Shown here: piece by piece, positions 17,761 through 27,545 of the stretch
Layout of the letters: every line of letters begins with the position of its first letter
How positions within the stretch are numbered: position 1 is the stretch's first letter
Source of the DNA: Clostridia bacterium
Lineage (GTDB): Bacteria; Bacillota; Clostridia; Lachnospirales; Lachnospiraceae
NCBI GenBank assembly: GCA_003252135.1
Contig: QKDK01000367.1
Location: forward strand, 1 to 32,117
Direction of reading: 5' to 3'
Length of the DNA: 32,117 nucleotides
The notes under the pieces: model-generated
What the model was told of the DNA's origin: nothing
Database searches by the model: none
What the model saw: only the letters and a program-made list of their open reading frames with translations
Translations under genes and position numbers: made by a program

Positions 17761-20700
17761 TCAACACTTGATCGTTTTGGAAAGTGCAAAGGAATAAATT
17801 AATTTTTCTTTAATAATTTTACCGGTACATTGTTCCAGGGCTCTGGCATAATAATCCATCTGTACCTGATACCGCTTTAACAGAATGTCTTCTCCATGCT
17901 CCCTGATCCTGTCAGTCTTATAATCCACAAGCACAAGCTTACCGTCTTCTTCAAAAAAACAGTCTATGATGCCCTGTATCAGCTGATATTCATCAGGTGC
18001 ATGAGGATCTTCCACCCCGATCACAAAGGGCTGTTCACGAAACAGCATGTTTTTTGCATCTGCTGCTTTCATTCGCTCAAACAAAGTGCTCCTAAAAAAA
18101 GAAGTGAGTAAATCTTCCTTTATGAATACTCTTTGCTGCTTGGTGATCTTGCCGTTTGCTTCGATTATATCAAGGACTGCAGATAAATCAAATGTATTGT
18201 CTATCATTTGAAACGGAAGGTTTTCCATGATCGTGTGATAGAGAGTTCCTCTTTCACTCCCAGGGAGCAGGTTCTTTTCTCCTGTATCCGGCTCATTCTG
18301 CTGAATCTGCATCGGCTCATTCTGTGATACCTTGTCCTGCATTGCATCATTTTGTATTGCATGTACCGTATCTTCAGGTGATATCTGCAGCTGGTACTCC
18401 ATTCTTTTGAATTTTGGCAGTGTTCTTTCCTTTTCTGTCGGAAACATCTGCACTGCTTCATCAAGCGCTCCGGCTTCTTCCATGGCTCTGTGCTTTAATT
18501 CAGACACCGAGACCTTCATGGGAAGCTTTGCTGCTGCCTGGTAAGGATACTCGAATTGCAGTCTTTTCTTATATTCCATGAATTCATCCTGCTTAAAACC
18601 GTCTTCAGGTGCCACTGCCTGTAATCTTTCATAAAGATTTTCCTTCAGCGCTGCGTCTTCCCGTTTTCCTTCCACGATGTCTGCAGGTTTTTTACACTGA
18701 ACGAACCGCACCTTCAGATTCGTCTGCTCCATAGTCGCCTTTGGAACGATCTGAAAAGAAATCACCCTTTCTCTTCCTTGAGCTGCAATTCCTTCGTCAG
18801 CAGCTGCTGCGGCTTCCATAGGTGTATCAGAAAGTATATGATTTTCAATCTCCTGTTTTACAGTATAAGCATCCCTGAAGGCAGCCGGTCCCGTGACAGA
18901 AAGAAAGCTCGTTGACTTTTCGAGAGCATAATTATCCATTGCATCAGTCTTCACCTGATTGCACCAGGAAAGCACAGTCTCCAGCGGCTGTTTTACCGTA
19001 CCTGTCATGATAAGCTTTTCCCTGGCCCGTGTCAGAGCTACATACAGAACACGCAGCTCTTCTGCAATGCTTTCTTTAAGAAGTGCTTTCTTTATCACCG
19101 CTTTTGGCAGTGATGAAATCCTGGTACGCCTGATCTCATCAATACATTCGGGCCCTATTCCAAGCTCCGGATGGATCACAACAGCAGTCGCAAGGTCTCT
19201 TGTATTGAATTTCTTCCCCATCCCGGCCACAAAAACAACAGGAAACTCCAGTCCCTTGCTTTTATGTACGCTCATGATCCTGACCGACAAGCTTCCATCC
19301 TCGGCAGTTCCAGCTTCACCAAAATCAATTTCATAATTCAGAAGCCGTTCTACATAACGTATAAAGTGAAACACCCCATGGTAGCTGGTCTCCTCATAGC
19401 TTTTCGCTTTTGATACCAGGAGAATCAGATTGGCACGTCTTCTGTCTCCAAATGGCATCAGGGATACCTTGAATAAAAATAGCGTTGTATCATATAAGGT
19501 TCTGAGCAGTTCATGGATCGGTTCATGCACTGCACATCTGCGCAGATAATCGTACTGCTTTAAAAATGCATCCAGCTTTTCGGCCAGAGAAAGCTCCTCT
19601 TGCGATCTGCTCATGGATCCTTCAATTGATACATATGCCCTGACTGCATCCATCAAAGGTTTATCTGTGTCTCTGATTGCTGCAAGCTCCTCACTGTTTA
19701 ACTGTACAATTGGAGAATAAAGAACTGCCGCAAGCGGAATGTCCTGTCTTGGATTATCAAGTATTCTCAGGTAATTAAGTACAGTCTGTATCTCCATCGT
19801 CTGAAAAAAACCGGTCCTGGTCTCAGATATCGTTGGTATTCCTTCACTTAATAAGATACTTGTGAAAGTCTCTGACCAGCCCTGCATGCTGCGCAGCAGT
19901 ATTGTAATATCACCAAATCCTGCACGCCGTAACCCTTCTTTCCCTTCGATCAGAAGTCCATGCTCTTTATCAGTCAGCTGTTTGATCCGGTCAGCTATGG
20001 CGTATGCTTCCATTTCCCTTGGTGTCAGTGCATTACCGCTATCCTCCTGCACAGTCACTGCTTCGGCTTCATCCTCGCCATCTTCCTCTGCTTCTCTGGC
20101 GATCAGAATCAGCTCACTGTCATAATTCTCCTGTACTGATATTTTTTTATTCTCACTCCCATTATCATCCTTCTGCTCTTCCTTGTCCTCTGATAACGGG
20201 CTGATAAATGTCCGTCCCGGATAAAGAGCAGCTTTTGCATCATAATCTATTCTTCCAAACTCTTTCTTCATGAACCACTCAAAAAGATAATTCACACTAT
20301 TGAGCACTTCTTTTCTGCTCCGAAAATTCTGACTCAGGTCAATTTTCTGATACGCACTGTCTTCATCAGAATAGCGTTCATATTTTTCCATAAAAAGTTC
20401 CGGTCTTGCAAGTCTGAAGCGGTAAATGCTCTGCTTCACATCCCCTACCATAAAAAGATTCGGATAACCCGCTTTTTCTCTGGAGATACTGGTCAGAATC
20501 GTCTCCTGAACAAGATTACTATCCTGATACTCATCAATCATGATCTGTGCAAACTGCTCTCTGTAAGCCTCTGCAGCCTGTGTCGGTTCTATCTTTTCTC
20601 CTTTTTTATTCACTAGGATCTTAAGCGCATAATGCTCTATATCTGAAAAATCCAGAAGGTTCCTCTCTTCTTTCTTTTTTGAAAAATTTATATGAAATTC

Positions 20701-21732
20701 CTTTGTCAGGGAAATTAATTCAAGCATTAATTCCTTCGCTGCCAAAAGATCATGAAAACTTTCATCGAAGCTTTGATAGAAATAGGTATCCTGAATCTCT
20801 TTACTGATTTTTTTGTAAGCATTTCGAAGTTCCTTCACGGCTTCCTTTTTCTGCTCGGATGTTCCTTCTTTTGTTCTGCTGCTAAGCCTGGTAAAACTCA
20901 ATGACTGCAGTGCATCAAATATCTCATCATAATCTTTAAGTAGTGCTATTTGTTCTATTTGCTCTATATCATCAATCACAGCTTTTTCATAGCTGTCCGG
21001 ACCGTCTGTTTCTCTGCACAGCATGAGTGCTGATTCTGCTCTTAATAGTATACCTGCAAGCAGTTCTTTTGTATGAAAAAGCAGCTGCTTCATCCATTCT
21101 GATTCCTTAAGTTCTGTGACTGAATCAAACGTGTACGCTGCTTCCTGTTCCTCCAGCCAGCTCAAGGGCCAGGGATAACTTTCACTCGCTCTAAACATCT
21201 GTCTGATCATGGTCTCCAGTACGGCATCTGATTTGCTGCCGCCATAGCACTCTACAAAACGCAGGAATACAGGATCAGCATCCTCATACTTTTTCTCCAG
21301 CATTTCTTCCAGTACATCTGCCTGGAGCAGCTCCATCTCCACTTCATCTCCCAGCCTGAACGCAGGATCCAGGTCTATCATAGAAAAATAATTCTTTACA
21401 ACATTCATACAGAAGCTGTCGATCGTCATGATCATGGCAGTAGACAAAAGGGTCTGCTGCCTCTGGAGATGATCATTCTCCGGTTCAAGCAGCAATTGCT
21501 TTTCAATAGCATCTCCTATCCTTTCTCTCATCTCCGCAGCAGCTGCATTGGTAAAGGTCACGATAAGAAGCTCATCTATACAAAGCGGAGGATTTCCTTT
21601 CGTTAAAAGCATCAGAATCCGCTCGACCAGTACTGCTGTCTTTCCGGAACCTGCCGCAGCCGATACAAGCAGATTTCTGCCTGACAGGTCAATTGCTTTT
21701 TTCTGTTCTGCTGTCCATTGTCTGTCAGCCAT
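17761..21732 (-). CDS. addA: ATP-dependent helicase/nuclease AddA
   Basis: The 1323-residue product is the helicase-nuclease subunit of the AddAB complex that resects double-strand breaks and loads RecA, the Firmicute equivalent of RecBCD. UvrD-type motifs run in order: Walker A AAAGSGKT (residues 25-32), ITIDSFC-like MTIDSFC, Walker B IMIDEYQDSN, MVGDVKQSIYRFRLARPELF, SVHKSKGLEFPVVFV and VLYVALTRAREKL. The C-terminal nuclease domain carries LVDYKTDRI, with the catalytic D and K. It is somewhat longer than the common 1200-1250, mainly through acidic, probably disordered stretches near residues 510-560 and 1120-1150. It begins 3 bases after addB, so the subunits are probably translationally coupled. 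Confidence 0.96.
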   Translation of the reverse strand: MADRQWTAEQKKAIDLSGRNLLVSAAAGSGKTAVLVERILMLLTKGNPPLCIDELLIVTFTNAAAAEMRERIGDAIEKQLLLEPENDHLQRQQTLLSTAMIMTIDSFCMNVVKNYFSMIDLDPAFRLGDEVEMELLQADVLEEMLEKKYEDADPVFLRFVECYGGSKSDAVLETMIRQMFRASESYPWPLSWLEEQEAAYTFDSVTELKESEWMKQLLFHTKELLAGILLRAESALMLCRETDGPDSYEKAVIDDIEQIEQIALLKDYDEIFDALQSLSFTRLSSRTKEGTSEQKKEAVKELRNAYKKISKEIQDTYFYQSFDESFHDLLAAKELMLELISLTKEFHINFSKKKEERNLLDFSDIEHYALKILVNKKGEKIEPTQAAEAYREQFAQIMIDEYQDSNLVQETILTSISREKAGYPNLFMVGDVKQSIYRFRLARPELFMEKYERYSDEDSAYQKIDLSQNFRSRKEVLNSVNYLFEWFMKKEFGRIDYDAKAALYPGRTFISPLSEDKEEQKDDNGSENKKISVQENYDSELILIAREAEEDGEDEAEAVTVQEDSGNALTPREMEAYAIADRIKQLTDKEHGLLIEGKEGLRRAGFGDITILLRSMQGWSETFTSILLSEGIPTISETRTGFFQTMEIQTVLNYLRILDNPRQDIPLAAVLYSPIVQLNSEELAAIRDTDKPLMDAVRAYVSIEGSMSRSQEELSLAEKLDAFLKQYDYLRRCAVHEPIHELLRTLYDTTLFLFKVSLMPFGDRRRANLILLVSKAKSYEETSYHGVFHFIRYVERLLNYEIDFGEAGTAEDGSLSVRIMSVHKSKGLEFPVVFVAGMGKKFNTRDLATAVVIHPELGIGPECIDEIRRTRISSLPKAVIKKALLKESIAEELRVLYVALTRAREKLIMTGTVKQPLETVLSWCNQVKTDAMDNYALEKSTSFLSVTGPAAFRDAYTVKQEIENHILSDTPMEAAAAADEGIAAQGRERVISFQIVPKATMEQTNLKVRFVQCKKPADIVEGKREDAALKENLYERLQAVAPEDGFKQDEFMEYKKRLQFEYPYQAAAKLPMKVSVSELKHRAMEEAGALDEAVQMFPTEKERTLPKFKRMEYQLQISPEDTVHAIQNDAMQDKVSQNEPMQIQQNEPDTGEKNLLPGSERGTLYHTIMENLPFQMIDNTFDLSAVLDIIEANGKITKQQRVFIKEDLLTSFFRSTLFERMKAADAKNMLFREQPFVIGVEDPHAPDEYQLIQGIIDCFFEEDGKLVLVDYKTDRIREHGEDILLKRYQVQMDYYARALEQCTGKIIKEKLIYSFALSKTIKC

Positions 21733-21735
21733 AAT

Positions 21736-24700
21736 CTACTGCTCCTTTTGTTTTGTCTCGTCAGCTATCATCCGCAAAATATCATCCTGCGACAGCTTTT
21801 TTATATTCCTGCACTTTTTCATTCTGACTTCATCAAAGCAACATATTGAAGAAAAATCACAATACGAGCAGGTGACTGTATTTTTGTATCTGACTGGATT
21901 CATGGCAGCATTACCATCCATGATTTCTCTTCCGAACCGGTGCATCATCTCATCCAGATATGTCATGACATCAGAGAACTGCTGTGTGCTAGCAGTCATG
22001 GAACTGGCTGTCAGGGTTCCATCTCTTTTGGTCTCTGCCGGAATCACCAATGACTGGTGGGATGCCGCAAGGCCGCCTTCTTCTGTTGCAAAGCCTTCAT
22101 CCAGCAGAGGCAGTATTCCCTCATCATGGTTTACCAGTCCGTTCATGCGAAGCTCTTTTCTAATGTCTTGTTCTGCATGCTCTGATTTTGATACCATCGG
22201 ATCTTCAAGCCTGTAGTAGAAGATTCCGGCAGGCACAGGCTCGGCGTCCTTTACTGTCTGCTCCATCATTCGGATCGCCTCTTTCAGATAAACGCCAAGC
22301 TGCAGCTGCAGACCGTGATACAGCTTGTTCATATCAAAAACGGTGCTTCCTGATTTGTAGTCAATAACTGACAGATACAGCTTTCCATCCTTTTTGATGG
22401 TGTCCACACGATCGATCCGTCCTCTGAGAGCCAGATATCTGTCAGCATATTCAAAGTTCTTTTCATAGGCTGCCGGTGTAAAACTGCCCTGGCATATCTG
22501 CTCCTGTATGGTTTTTACAGCTCTTTGCAGAATACGGTTGATCCGGTTGATCAGATATGCACGGCGGCTTGTGCTTGTCAGTAATTCAGCTTTATAGCCC
22601 GTTACTGCTTCCAGAACGCTTTCATCGCCAAACTCTCTTCTCACCTGTTCTGTCATGGTCTTCCAGCTGTACTCGCTTTTTTTGAGTTTATTCGAGAACA
22701 GATCCAGTGCGTTGTGAAATATGGTACCTATATCAGGAAGCAGAATTTCATATTCCTTTCGTTTTGAAAGCTGCAGTCCGTACTGCAGAAAATGCGCATA
22801 TGCACATGCAGCATATTGCTCCAGCCTTGAAATGCTTCCAGGAAGCAGTTCTCCGTAGAGACGAATCGCCATCTTTCTTGAAAGCTCCTGCTCCTCTGGC
22901 TTATAAAATGCATTGTCGGCAAGCTGTTTGGCCGTAAGATACGGATATTTTCCGCTCTGGGCAATTGCCAGATACATCTCTCTGAAGTGGGCTTCTTCCT
23001 TTTCATCCCGATATGCTCTCACTGCGTCTGTGAGTGCCGAAATACCTTCATCTATCCCCATCATGGAATCATAATATATATCACGTCTGTCATCCTGCAC
23101 CGTAAGCTTTGGAAAAAGCTTACCTATCCTTGCAAGCAGCGAAGATGGTCTTATTTTTTTACCATCATTGCTATACTCGCTATAGAACATATATAATTTT
23201 TTTGAAGGTTTTGTAAGATTCAGATACAAATAGAATTCACCTGTGTATGCGCTCTGCCTTCTGGTAGGTGATAATTCGATACCTTGTTCAGCAAATACCC
23301 TTCTATCCATGTCAGTCAGCAGCCCGCCGCTGTTCGAAGCTTTAGGCACATATCCATCATTAACGCCAACAAAGAACAGTGCCCTGATCCCCATCAGACG
23401 CGTCCGCTCCACATCACCGACCACAATCTGGTCAACACCAGGCGGTATTAGTCCCACCTTTGCTTCCTTCAGACCAGTCTCCATGATCTCTCTGAACTCC
23501 CTGACAGAAACCACCTGATCAAAAAGCAGTTCATAACAGCGGTCAAATATATCCATAATAAGACGGTATACCTGCTCGTACTCTTTGATCAGCAGTGCTT
23601 TATGCTTCACTAAAAGCAGCTCTGTTTCACTTTCTAATTCCGCTGCCTTTTGAATCATTTTCTGCTCTATGTTATATTTTTCAAAAAAATCATAAAGAAT
23701 TGTCACTCGTTCTTTTACTGTAGTGTCAGAGCGTGATAAAACCTCTGCAACAGGTGAGACTGCACTGAATACTTTATTTCTCAGGTTGTTCAGCACATCA
23801 ATATCTATTTTATATATACTGTCCTTTCGAACCTCCCAGTCTTTTCCCCACCTATTCCTGCCTCTGATGCCTGCTGCAATGACATACTCCTCCATCAGAT
23901 CGCTTTCTTTTGGAGTGATATCCGAAAGCCCTGATTTTATATATCGAAATACCGCTTCATATGAATAATTTTCTTCGGCTATGGAGAGAAGCGATCGCAG
24001 CAACTCCGACATCGGATTTCCTATAATGCCCTTCTTTTCATCAACAAAGCATGGAATTTTTGCTTCATCAAATACCGTTTGAAGCCGGCTTCCATAGATT
24101 CCGATATCACCGCAAACAATGGCTATGTCCCTGTAATGCCATTGTTTTTCGCGTATCAGCTGTTTTACCAGACTCACGGCCAGTTTGATTTCATCTTCCG
24201 CATCCCTGGCCGCAAAAATTTTAATGTCATCCGTCTCTTTTTCATATGGTATAATCGGATATCTGTATATATTCTTTTCCAGTGCAGCCAGTGCCTCACT
24301 GTCTGCGAAACGTCTGTTGCCATGGTTTCTGTCTTCCTTTACAGGAAACAGCCATGGATCTGCCACCTCACAGCCAACTTCTCCTGCAAGCTCTGTCAGT
24401 GTTTCGATCGTTTTTCTGCTCAGATAAAAAAGCTGGTGTTCTTTCTGCATCCTAAAGGCTTCTCTTCTGTCCATTGTGACTGTAACAAGCATTCTTCTTG
24501 AATGCTTCATAAGTTTTTGGAGCAGGCCGTATTGAGAAGGAGTAAAACCAGTAAAACCATCAAGTACGATTGTGGAATTCGCTATTTTTTCTGATTTTTC
24601 TATTTCGTAGCTCAGCAGATCCAGAATCTCTTCGGTTGTTATAAAGCGTTCCTCAAGAAAATCTGAAAATGCTTTCTGAATGATGTGGATGTCCTGCAGC

Positions 24701-25164
24701 TTGCGCAGGAGCACGGGTCTGTCTTTGGCAGCATCCAGCATCCTGTCGAACCGGTCCTGATCAATGCTGTACTGATAGAACTCGGAGATCACCGATTTCA
24801 TCTCATCAATAAATCCCTGTTTATTAATATTGGGTGCATACTGCATCAGCTCACTCTTTTTTTCCATGAGCAATTTTTTTACGATCAGGCTCTTTCCCAT
24901 ATCTTCCAGAACAAGAGGCGGTGTTTTCCCGACTTCTGCAAATACGTGGTGTGCGAGCCGTAAGAAACTGGCAACATCAATATTCATGATTCCGTGGGTC
25001 GGGTGATGCATCACATACTCTTTCTGTGTCTGCAGCGTGAACTGCTCCGGTACAAGTATCAGAAAGTTCTGCATCGGTTCTTTTCCTGCTTCTCTGATGA
25101 TGTATTCAGACAGCTCATAGGATTTTCCCGAGCCGGAACTGCCTAATATGAACTGCAACTGCAT
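21736..25164 (-). CDS. addB: ATP-dependent helicase/nuclease subunit AddB
   Basis: This 1142-residue partner of AddA has an N-terminal nucleotide site (FILGSSGSGKSY, residues 6-16), a degenerate helicase core and a C-terminal nuclease domain. The nuclease catalytic residues show as LSVIDYKSGSTVFDM. The four cysteines of the iron-sulfur cluster that staples this domain are visible: one in YAACAYAHFL and three in the C-terminal CSYCDFSSICCF. It therefore looks fully active, with two nuclease sites per AddAB complex. GGGAG lies about 8 bases before the ATG. It follows nadE with a 73-base gap containing an inverted repeat; I see no good promoter there. Confidence 0.95.
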   Translation of the reverse strand: MQLQFILGSSGSGKSYELSEYIIREAGKEPMQNFLILVPEQFTLQTQKEYVMHHPTHGIMNIDVASFLRLAHHVFAEVGKTPPLVLEDMGKSLIVKKLLMEKKSELMQYAPNINKQGFIDEMKSVISEFYQYSIDQDRFDRMLDAAKDRPVLLRKLQDIHIIQKAFSDFLEERFITTEEILDLLSYEIEKSEKIANSTIVLDGFTGFTPSQYGLLQKLMKHSRRMLVTVTMDRREAFRMQKEHQLFYLSRKTIETLTELAGEVGCEVADPWLFPVKEDRNHGNRRFADSEALAALEKNIYRYPIIPYEKETDDIKIFAARDAEDEIKLAVSLVKQLIREKQWHYRDIAIVCGDIGIYGSRLQTVFDEAKIPCFVDEKKGIIGNPMSELLRSLLSIAEENYSYEAVFRYIKSGLSDITPKESDLMEEYVIAAGIRGRNRWGKDWEVRKDSIYKIDIDVLNNLRNKVFSAVSPVAEVLSRSDTTVKERVTILYDFFEKYNIEQKMIQKAAELESETELLLVKHKALLIKEYEQVYRLIMDIFDRCYELLFDQVVSVREFREIMETGLKEAKVGLIPPGVDQIVVGDVERTRLMGIRALFFVGVNDGYVPKASNSGGLLTDMDRRVFAEQGIELSPTRRQSAYTGEFYLYLNLTKPSKKLYMFYSEYSNDGKKIRPSSLLARIGKLFPKLTVQDDRRDIYYDSMMGIDEGISALTDAVRAYRDEKEEAHFREMYLAIAQSGKYPYLTAKQLADNAFYKPEEQELSRKMAIRLYGELLPGSISRLEQYAACAYAHFLQYGLQLSKRKEYEILLPDIGTIFHNALDLFSNKLKKSEYSWKTMTEQVRREFGDESVLEAVTGYKAELLTSTSRRAYLINRINRILQRAVKTIQEQICQGSFTPAAYEKNFEYADRYLALRGRIDRVDTIKKDGKLYLSVIDYKSGSTVFDMNKLYHGLQLQLGVYLKEAIRMMEQTVKDAEPVPAGIFYYRLEDPMVSKSEHAEQDIRKELRMNGLVNHDEGILPLLDEGFATEEGGLAASHQSLVIPAETKRDGTLTASSMTASTQQFSDVMTYLDEMMHRFGREIMDGNAAMNPVRYKNTVTCSYCDFSSICCFDEVRMKKCRNIKKLSQDDILRMIADETKQKEQ

Positions 25165-25191
25165 GATTATTCTCCCTTCCCTTTATGATAA

Positions 25192-25225
25192 ATGCCATTC
25201 CCCAAGCTTCGCCCGAGAATGGCAT
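25192..25225 (-). other. Inverted repeat between nadE and addB
   Basis: ATGCCATTC (25192-25200) and GAATGGCAT (25217-25225) form a 9-base stem with a 16-base GC-rich loop. On the minus strand the stem is followed only by TTATCATAAAG, so termination would be weak. It may partly uncouple addB from nadE transcription. Confidence 0.4.
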
Positions 25226-25237
25226 CTATAGACTTTT

Positions 25238-27187
25238 TTATTCTTCTTCAGCCTTTTTGCACTGTTCCAGATTTTTCAGCCAGGCATCAGCAGATGCATC
25301 GCTCGGCATACGGAAATCTCCTCTCGGAGACAAAGCCACCGAACCGACCTTTGGTCCGTCAGGCAGGCAGGAGCGCTTAAACTGCTGTGAGAAAAACCTC
25401 TTTATAAAAACCATCATCCAGTGATAAATTGTTTCCGGTTCATAGGTATCCGAAAATGCAATACAAGCCAGATAGTATATCTTTTCGGGCAAAAAGCCAA
25501 AACGCATGACATAATATAAAATAAAATCATGAAGTTCATAAGGTCCGACAAGATCTTCCGTCTTCTGTGCGATCTCTCCGTCCTTGGGCGGCAGAAGCTC
25601 CGGACTGACCGGTGTATCCAGAATATCAAGAAGTACATGTGAAAGTCTGCTGCTTCCTGCACCATCCGCAAAATCAGCGACCAGGTAACGAACCAGTGTC
25701 TTTGGGATAGAAGCATTGACTGCATAATTTGACATGTGATCCCCATTGTATGTGGCCCATCCGAGTGCAAGCTCGGACAGATCTCCTGTTCCGACCACCA
25801 TCCCATTAGTCTGATTCGCAATGTCCATTAAAATCTGTGTACGTTCTCTGGCCTGTGAATTCTCATATACTACATTTTGAAGACAAGGGTCATGGGAAAT
25901 ATCCTTGAAATGCTGCATTACTGCTGCTTCGATCCGTATCTCCCGCAGCGTTGCACCAAGCTCACTGACTAGTGTCACTGCATTTTGATATGTCCTGTCT
26001 GTTGTTCCAAAACATGGCATTGTAACTGCTATAATACCTTTTGCATCCCAACCCAGCATATCATATGCTTTTCTGGTAACTAACAGTGCAAGAGTTGAAT
26101 CCAGTCCGCCTGAGATTCCAACAACAGCAGATTCACATCTGGTATGTTCAAGTCTTTTCTTCAAGCCCATAGCTTGAATAGAGATGATCTCATCGCAGCG
26201 CTTCTTCCGCTCTGATGCTGCTTTAGGCACGAAAGGTGACCTGTCGATCCATCGGATGAGCGGTACTACCGGCAGTTTATCATTTCCGGATACTGAAGGC
26301 ATACTGTATATTACCTTGTGATACCGGGCTGATTCACTCGTTGTAAAAGTCGTCATCCTCCTGCGTTCACTTCTTAATTTATACAAGTCAATATCTGTAC
26401 TGATCATGGAGTTTTTAAAACGTTCCGATTCAGCCAGTACAATTCCATTCTCAGCAATCAGGTTATGCCCGGCAAAGACCAGGTCTGTCGTAGATTCCCC
26501 ATCGCCTGCATTGGCATAGATATAACCTGCTACCAGCCTCGCTGACTGGTTCTGTATCAGTTCTCTGCGATAACTGTCTTTTCCAGTTATCTCGTTGCTG
26601 GCTGACAGATTCACTATGATCGTGGCACCAGCCTGTGCATGTCTGCCGCTTGGCGGCTGAGGGACCCATACATCCTCACATATCTCTGCAGCGACCTGAA
26701 GTTCATCCATCTCTGCTGCCTGAAAGATCAGATTGCTTCCAAAGGGAATGCTTTCACCCTTTATCTCTATAAACTGCACTTCTTCCGGTCCCGGCGAAAA
26801 GTGTCTTGCTTCATAAAATTCCGAATAATTTGGTATATTGAGCTTTGGCACCATACCAAGCAGTCTTCCGTTCTGAACTGCTGCCGCTGTATTATACAGC
26901 TTGCCAAGGTGAAGGTACGGCAGTCCTACAAAACAAAGAACATCCATCCCTTTTGTAGCCTCTGCGACTCTTATCAGTCCGGACATCGCTTCTTTTAAAA
27001 GTGTGTCCTGAAAAAATAAATCAGAACAGGTATATCCGGTCAGTGCAAGCTCTGGAAAAACCAGAATTCTGACATTGGTATCATGTGCCTGTCTGATCAG
27101 TGCTATTATCTCTTTGCTGTTATGCTCACAGTCTGCAACTATTCCCTTTGGTGTTGCTGCTGCCGCTCTTACAAATCCATACTTCAT
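25238..27187 (-). CDS. nadE: Glutamine-dependent NAD+ synthase
   Basis: The 649-residue fusion performs the last step of NAD synthesis, amidating nicotinic acid adenine dinucleotide with ammonia from glutamine. The N-terminal nitrilase-type glutaminase has its triad at E46 (FPELALTGYTC), K115 (VPKLNIPNYSEFYE) and C170 (AAEICEDVWVPQP). The C-terminal synthetase has the PP-loop SGGLDSTLALL (359-369) and the block VVGTGDLSELALGWATYNGDH. It ends with PKVGSVALSPRGDFRMPSDA, typical of the long NadE form. The ATG at 27187 has GGGGG 7 bases upstream. It is the first gene of a run nadE-addB-addA-lipid kinase. A TATAAT hexamer occurs at 27257-27262, but without a good -35 box, so the promoter is unresolved. 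Confidence 0.95.
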   Translation of the reverse strand: MKYGFVRAAAATPKGIVADCEHNSKEIIALIRQAHDTNVRILVFPELALTGYTCSDLFFQDTLLKEAMSGLIRVAEATKGMDVLCFVGLPYLHLGKLYNTAAAVQNGRLLGMVPKLNIPNYSEFYEARHFSPGPEEVQFIEIKGESIPFGSNLIFQAAEMDELQVAAEICEDVWVPQPPSGRHAQAGATIIVNLSASNEITGKDSYRRELIQNQSARLVAGYIYANAGDGESTTDLVFAGHNLIAENGIVLAESERFKNSMISTDIDLYKLRSERRRMTTFTTSESARYHKVIYSMPSVSGNDKLPVVPLIRWIDRSPFVPKAASERKKRCDEIISIQAMGLKKRLEHTRCESAVVGISGGLDSTLALLVTRKAYDMLGWDAKGIIAVTMPCFGTTDRTYQNAVTLVSELGATLREIRIEAAVMQHFKDISHDPCLQNVVYENSQARERTQILMDIANQTNGMVVGTGDLSELALGWATYNGDHMSNYAVNASIPKTLVRYLVADFADGAGSSRLSHVLLDILDTPVSPELLPPKDGEIAQKTEDLVGPYELHDFILYYVMRFGFLPEKIYYLACIAFSDTYEPETIYHWMMVFIKRFFSQQFKRSCLPDGPKVGSVALSPRGDFRMPSDASADAWLKNLEQCKKAEEE

Positions 27188-27264
27188 TGAATGCCCCCGT
27201 TCTGATGTCTGTCAATCAGGTCTTACCCGGCAGGCAATGGCATCAGCCTATGTAATATTATATA

Positions 27265-27290
27265 AAACTTAAGGCAGCGAAAACGCTGCC
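27265..27290 (-). terminator. Intrinsic terminator of the 6S RNA candidate
   Basis: Minus strand GGCAGCG (27290-27284), TTTT loop, CGCTGCC (27279-27273) followed by TTAAGTTTT. The stem is perfect and GC-rich. It lies about 10 bases beyond the closing strand of the structured RNA and 78 bases before nadE, so it separates the RNA gene from nadE. Confidence 0.8.
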
Positions 27291-27299
27291 CTGTGTTTT

Positions 27300-27487
27300 T
27301 TCTTAAGCCCCAAAGTGCCGTCTCCTGTATTTTGACTCCTAGCATGAGCTAGGTGGGTTACCGCAAATAAGTCTCTGTCCTCCATTCAAAGATGGCTTGA
27401 CATTCACTTAAAAATATAGGAATCCCTTAAAATAATTGTAGGTTCAAAATAACAGGAAGGGCGTACACCCCAGGAAGATTATTTCCT
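27300..27487 (-). ncRNA. ssrS: Probable 6S RNA (RNA polymerase regulator)
   Basis: No coding frame fits here, yet the stretch has its own promoter, a terminator and a rod-like fold. On the minus strand TCCTG and TATTTTGA in the 5' half pair with TCAAAATA and CAGGA in the 3' half (13 base pairs with one bulged T). Between them is a large AT-rich internal bubble (CAATTATTTTAAGGGATTCC on the 5' side). Beyond the bubble are an apical stem (GTC..CCAT/ATGG..GAC) and a small hairpin CCTAGC-TCAT-GCTAGG on the 3' side. A long closing helix, open central bubble and about 190-base size are hallmarks of 6S RNA, and the 3'-side bubble hairpin fits gram-positive forms. I recognise it by structure and context, not by a fixed motif; another structured RNA is possible. 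Confidence 0.68.
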
Positions 27488-27493
27488 ACCTAT

Positions 27494-27522
27494 AGTATAC
27501 AAAATTAAGGGATAAATATCAA
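27494..27522 (-). promoter_or_regulatory. Promoter of the 6S RNA candidate
   Basis: Minus strand TTGATA (27517-27522), 17 bases, TATACT (27494-27499). The predicted start is near 27487. It lies just downstream of the histidine kinase stop at 27546 and points away from that gene, supporting an independent RNA gene in the 358 bases between the kinase and nadE. Confidence 0.78.
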
Positions 27523-27545
27523 GTAAAATATGTTTCAATCCTGAT

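Noticed and set aside
21548-22216. A 222-codon plus-strand frame across the addA/addB junction
   Set aside because: It is antisense to two conserved genes, without a ribosome site or recognisable domain; an antisense shadow.
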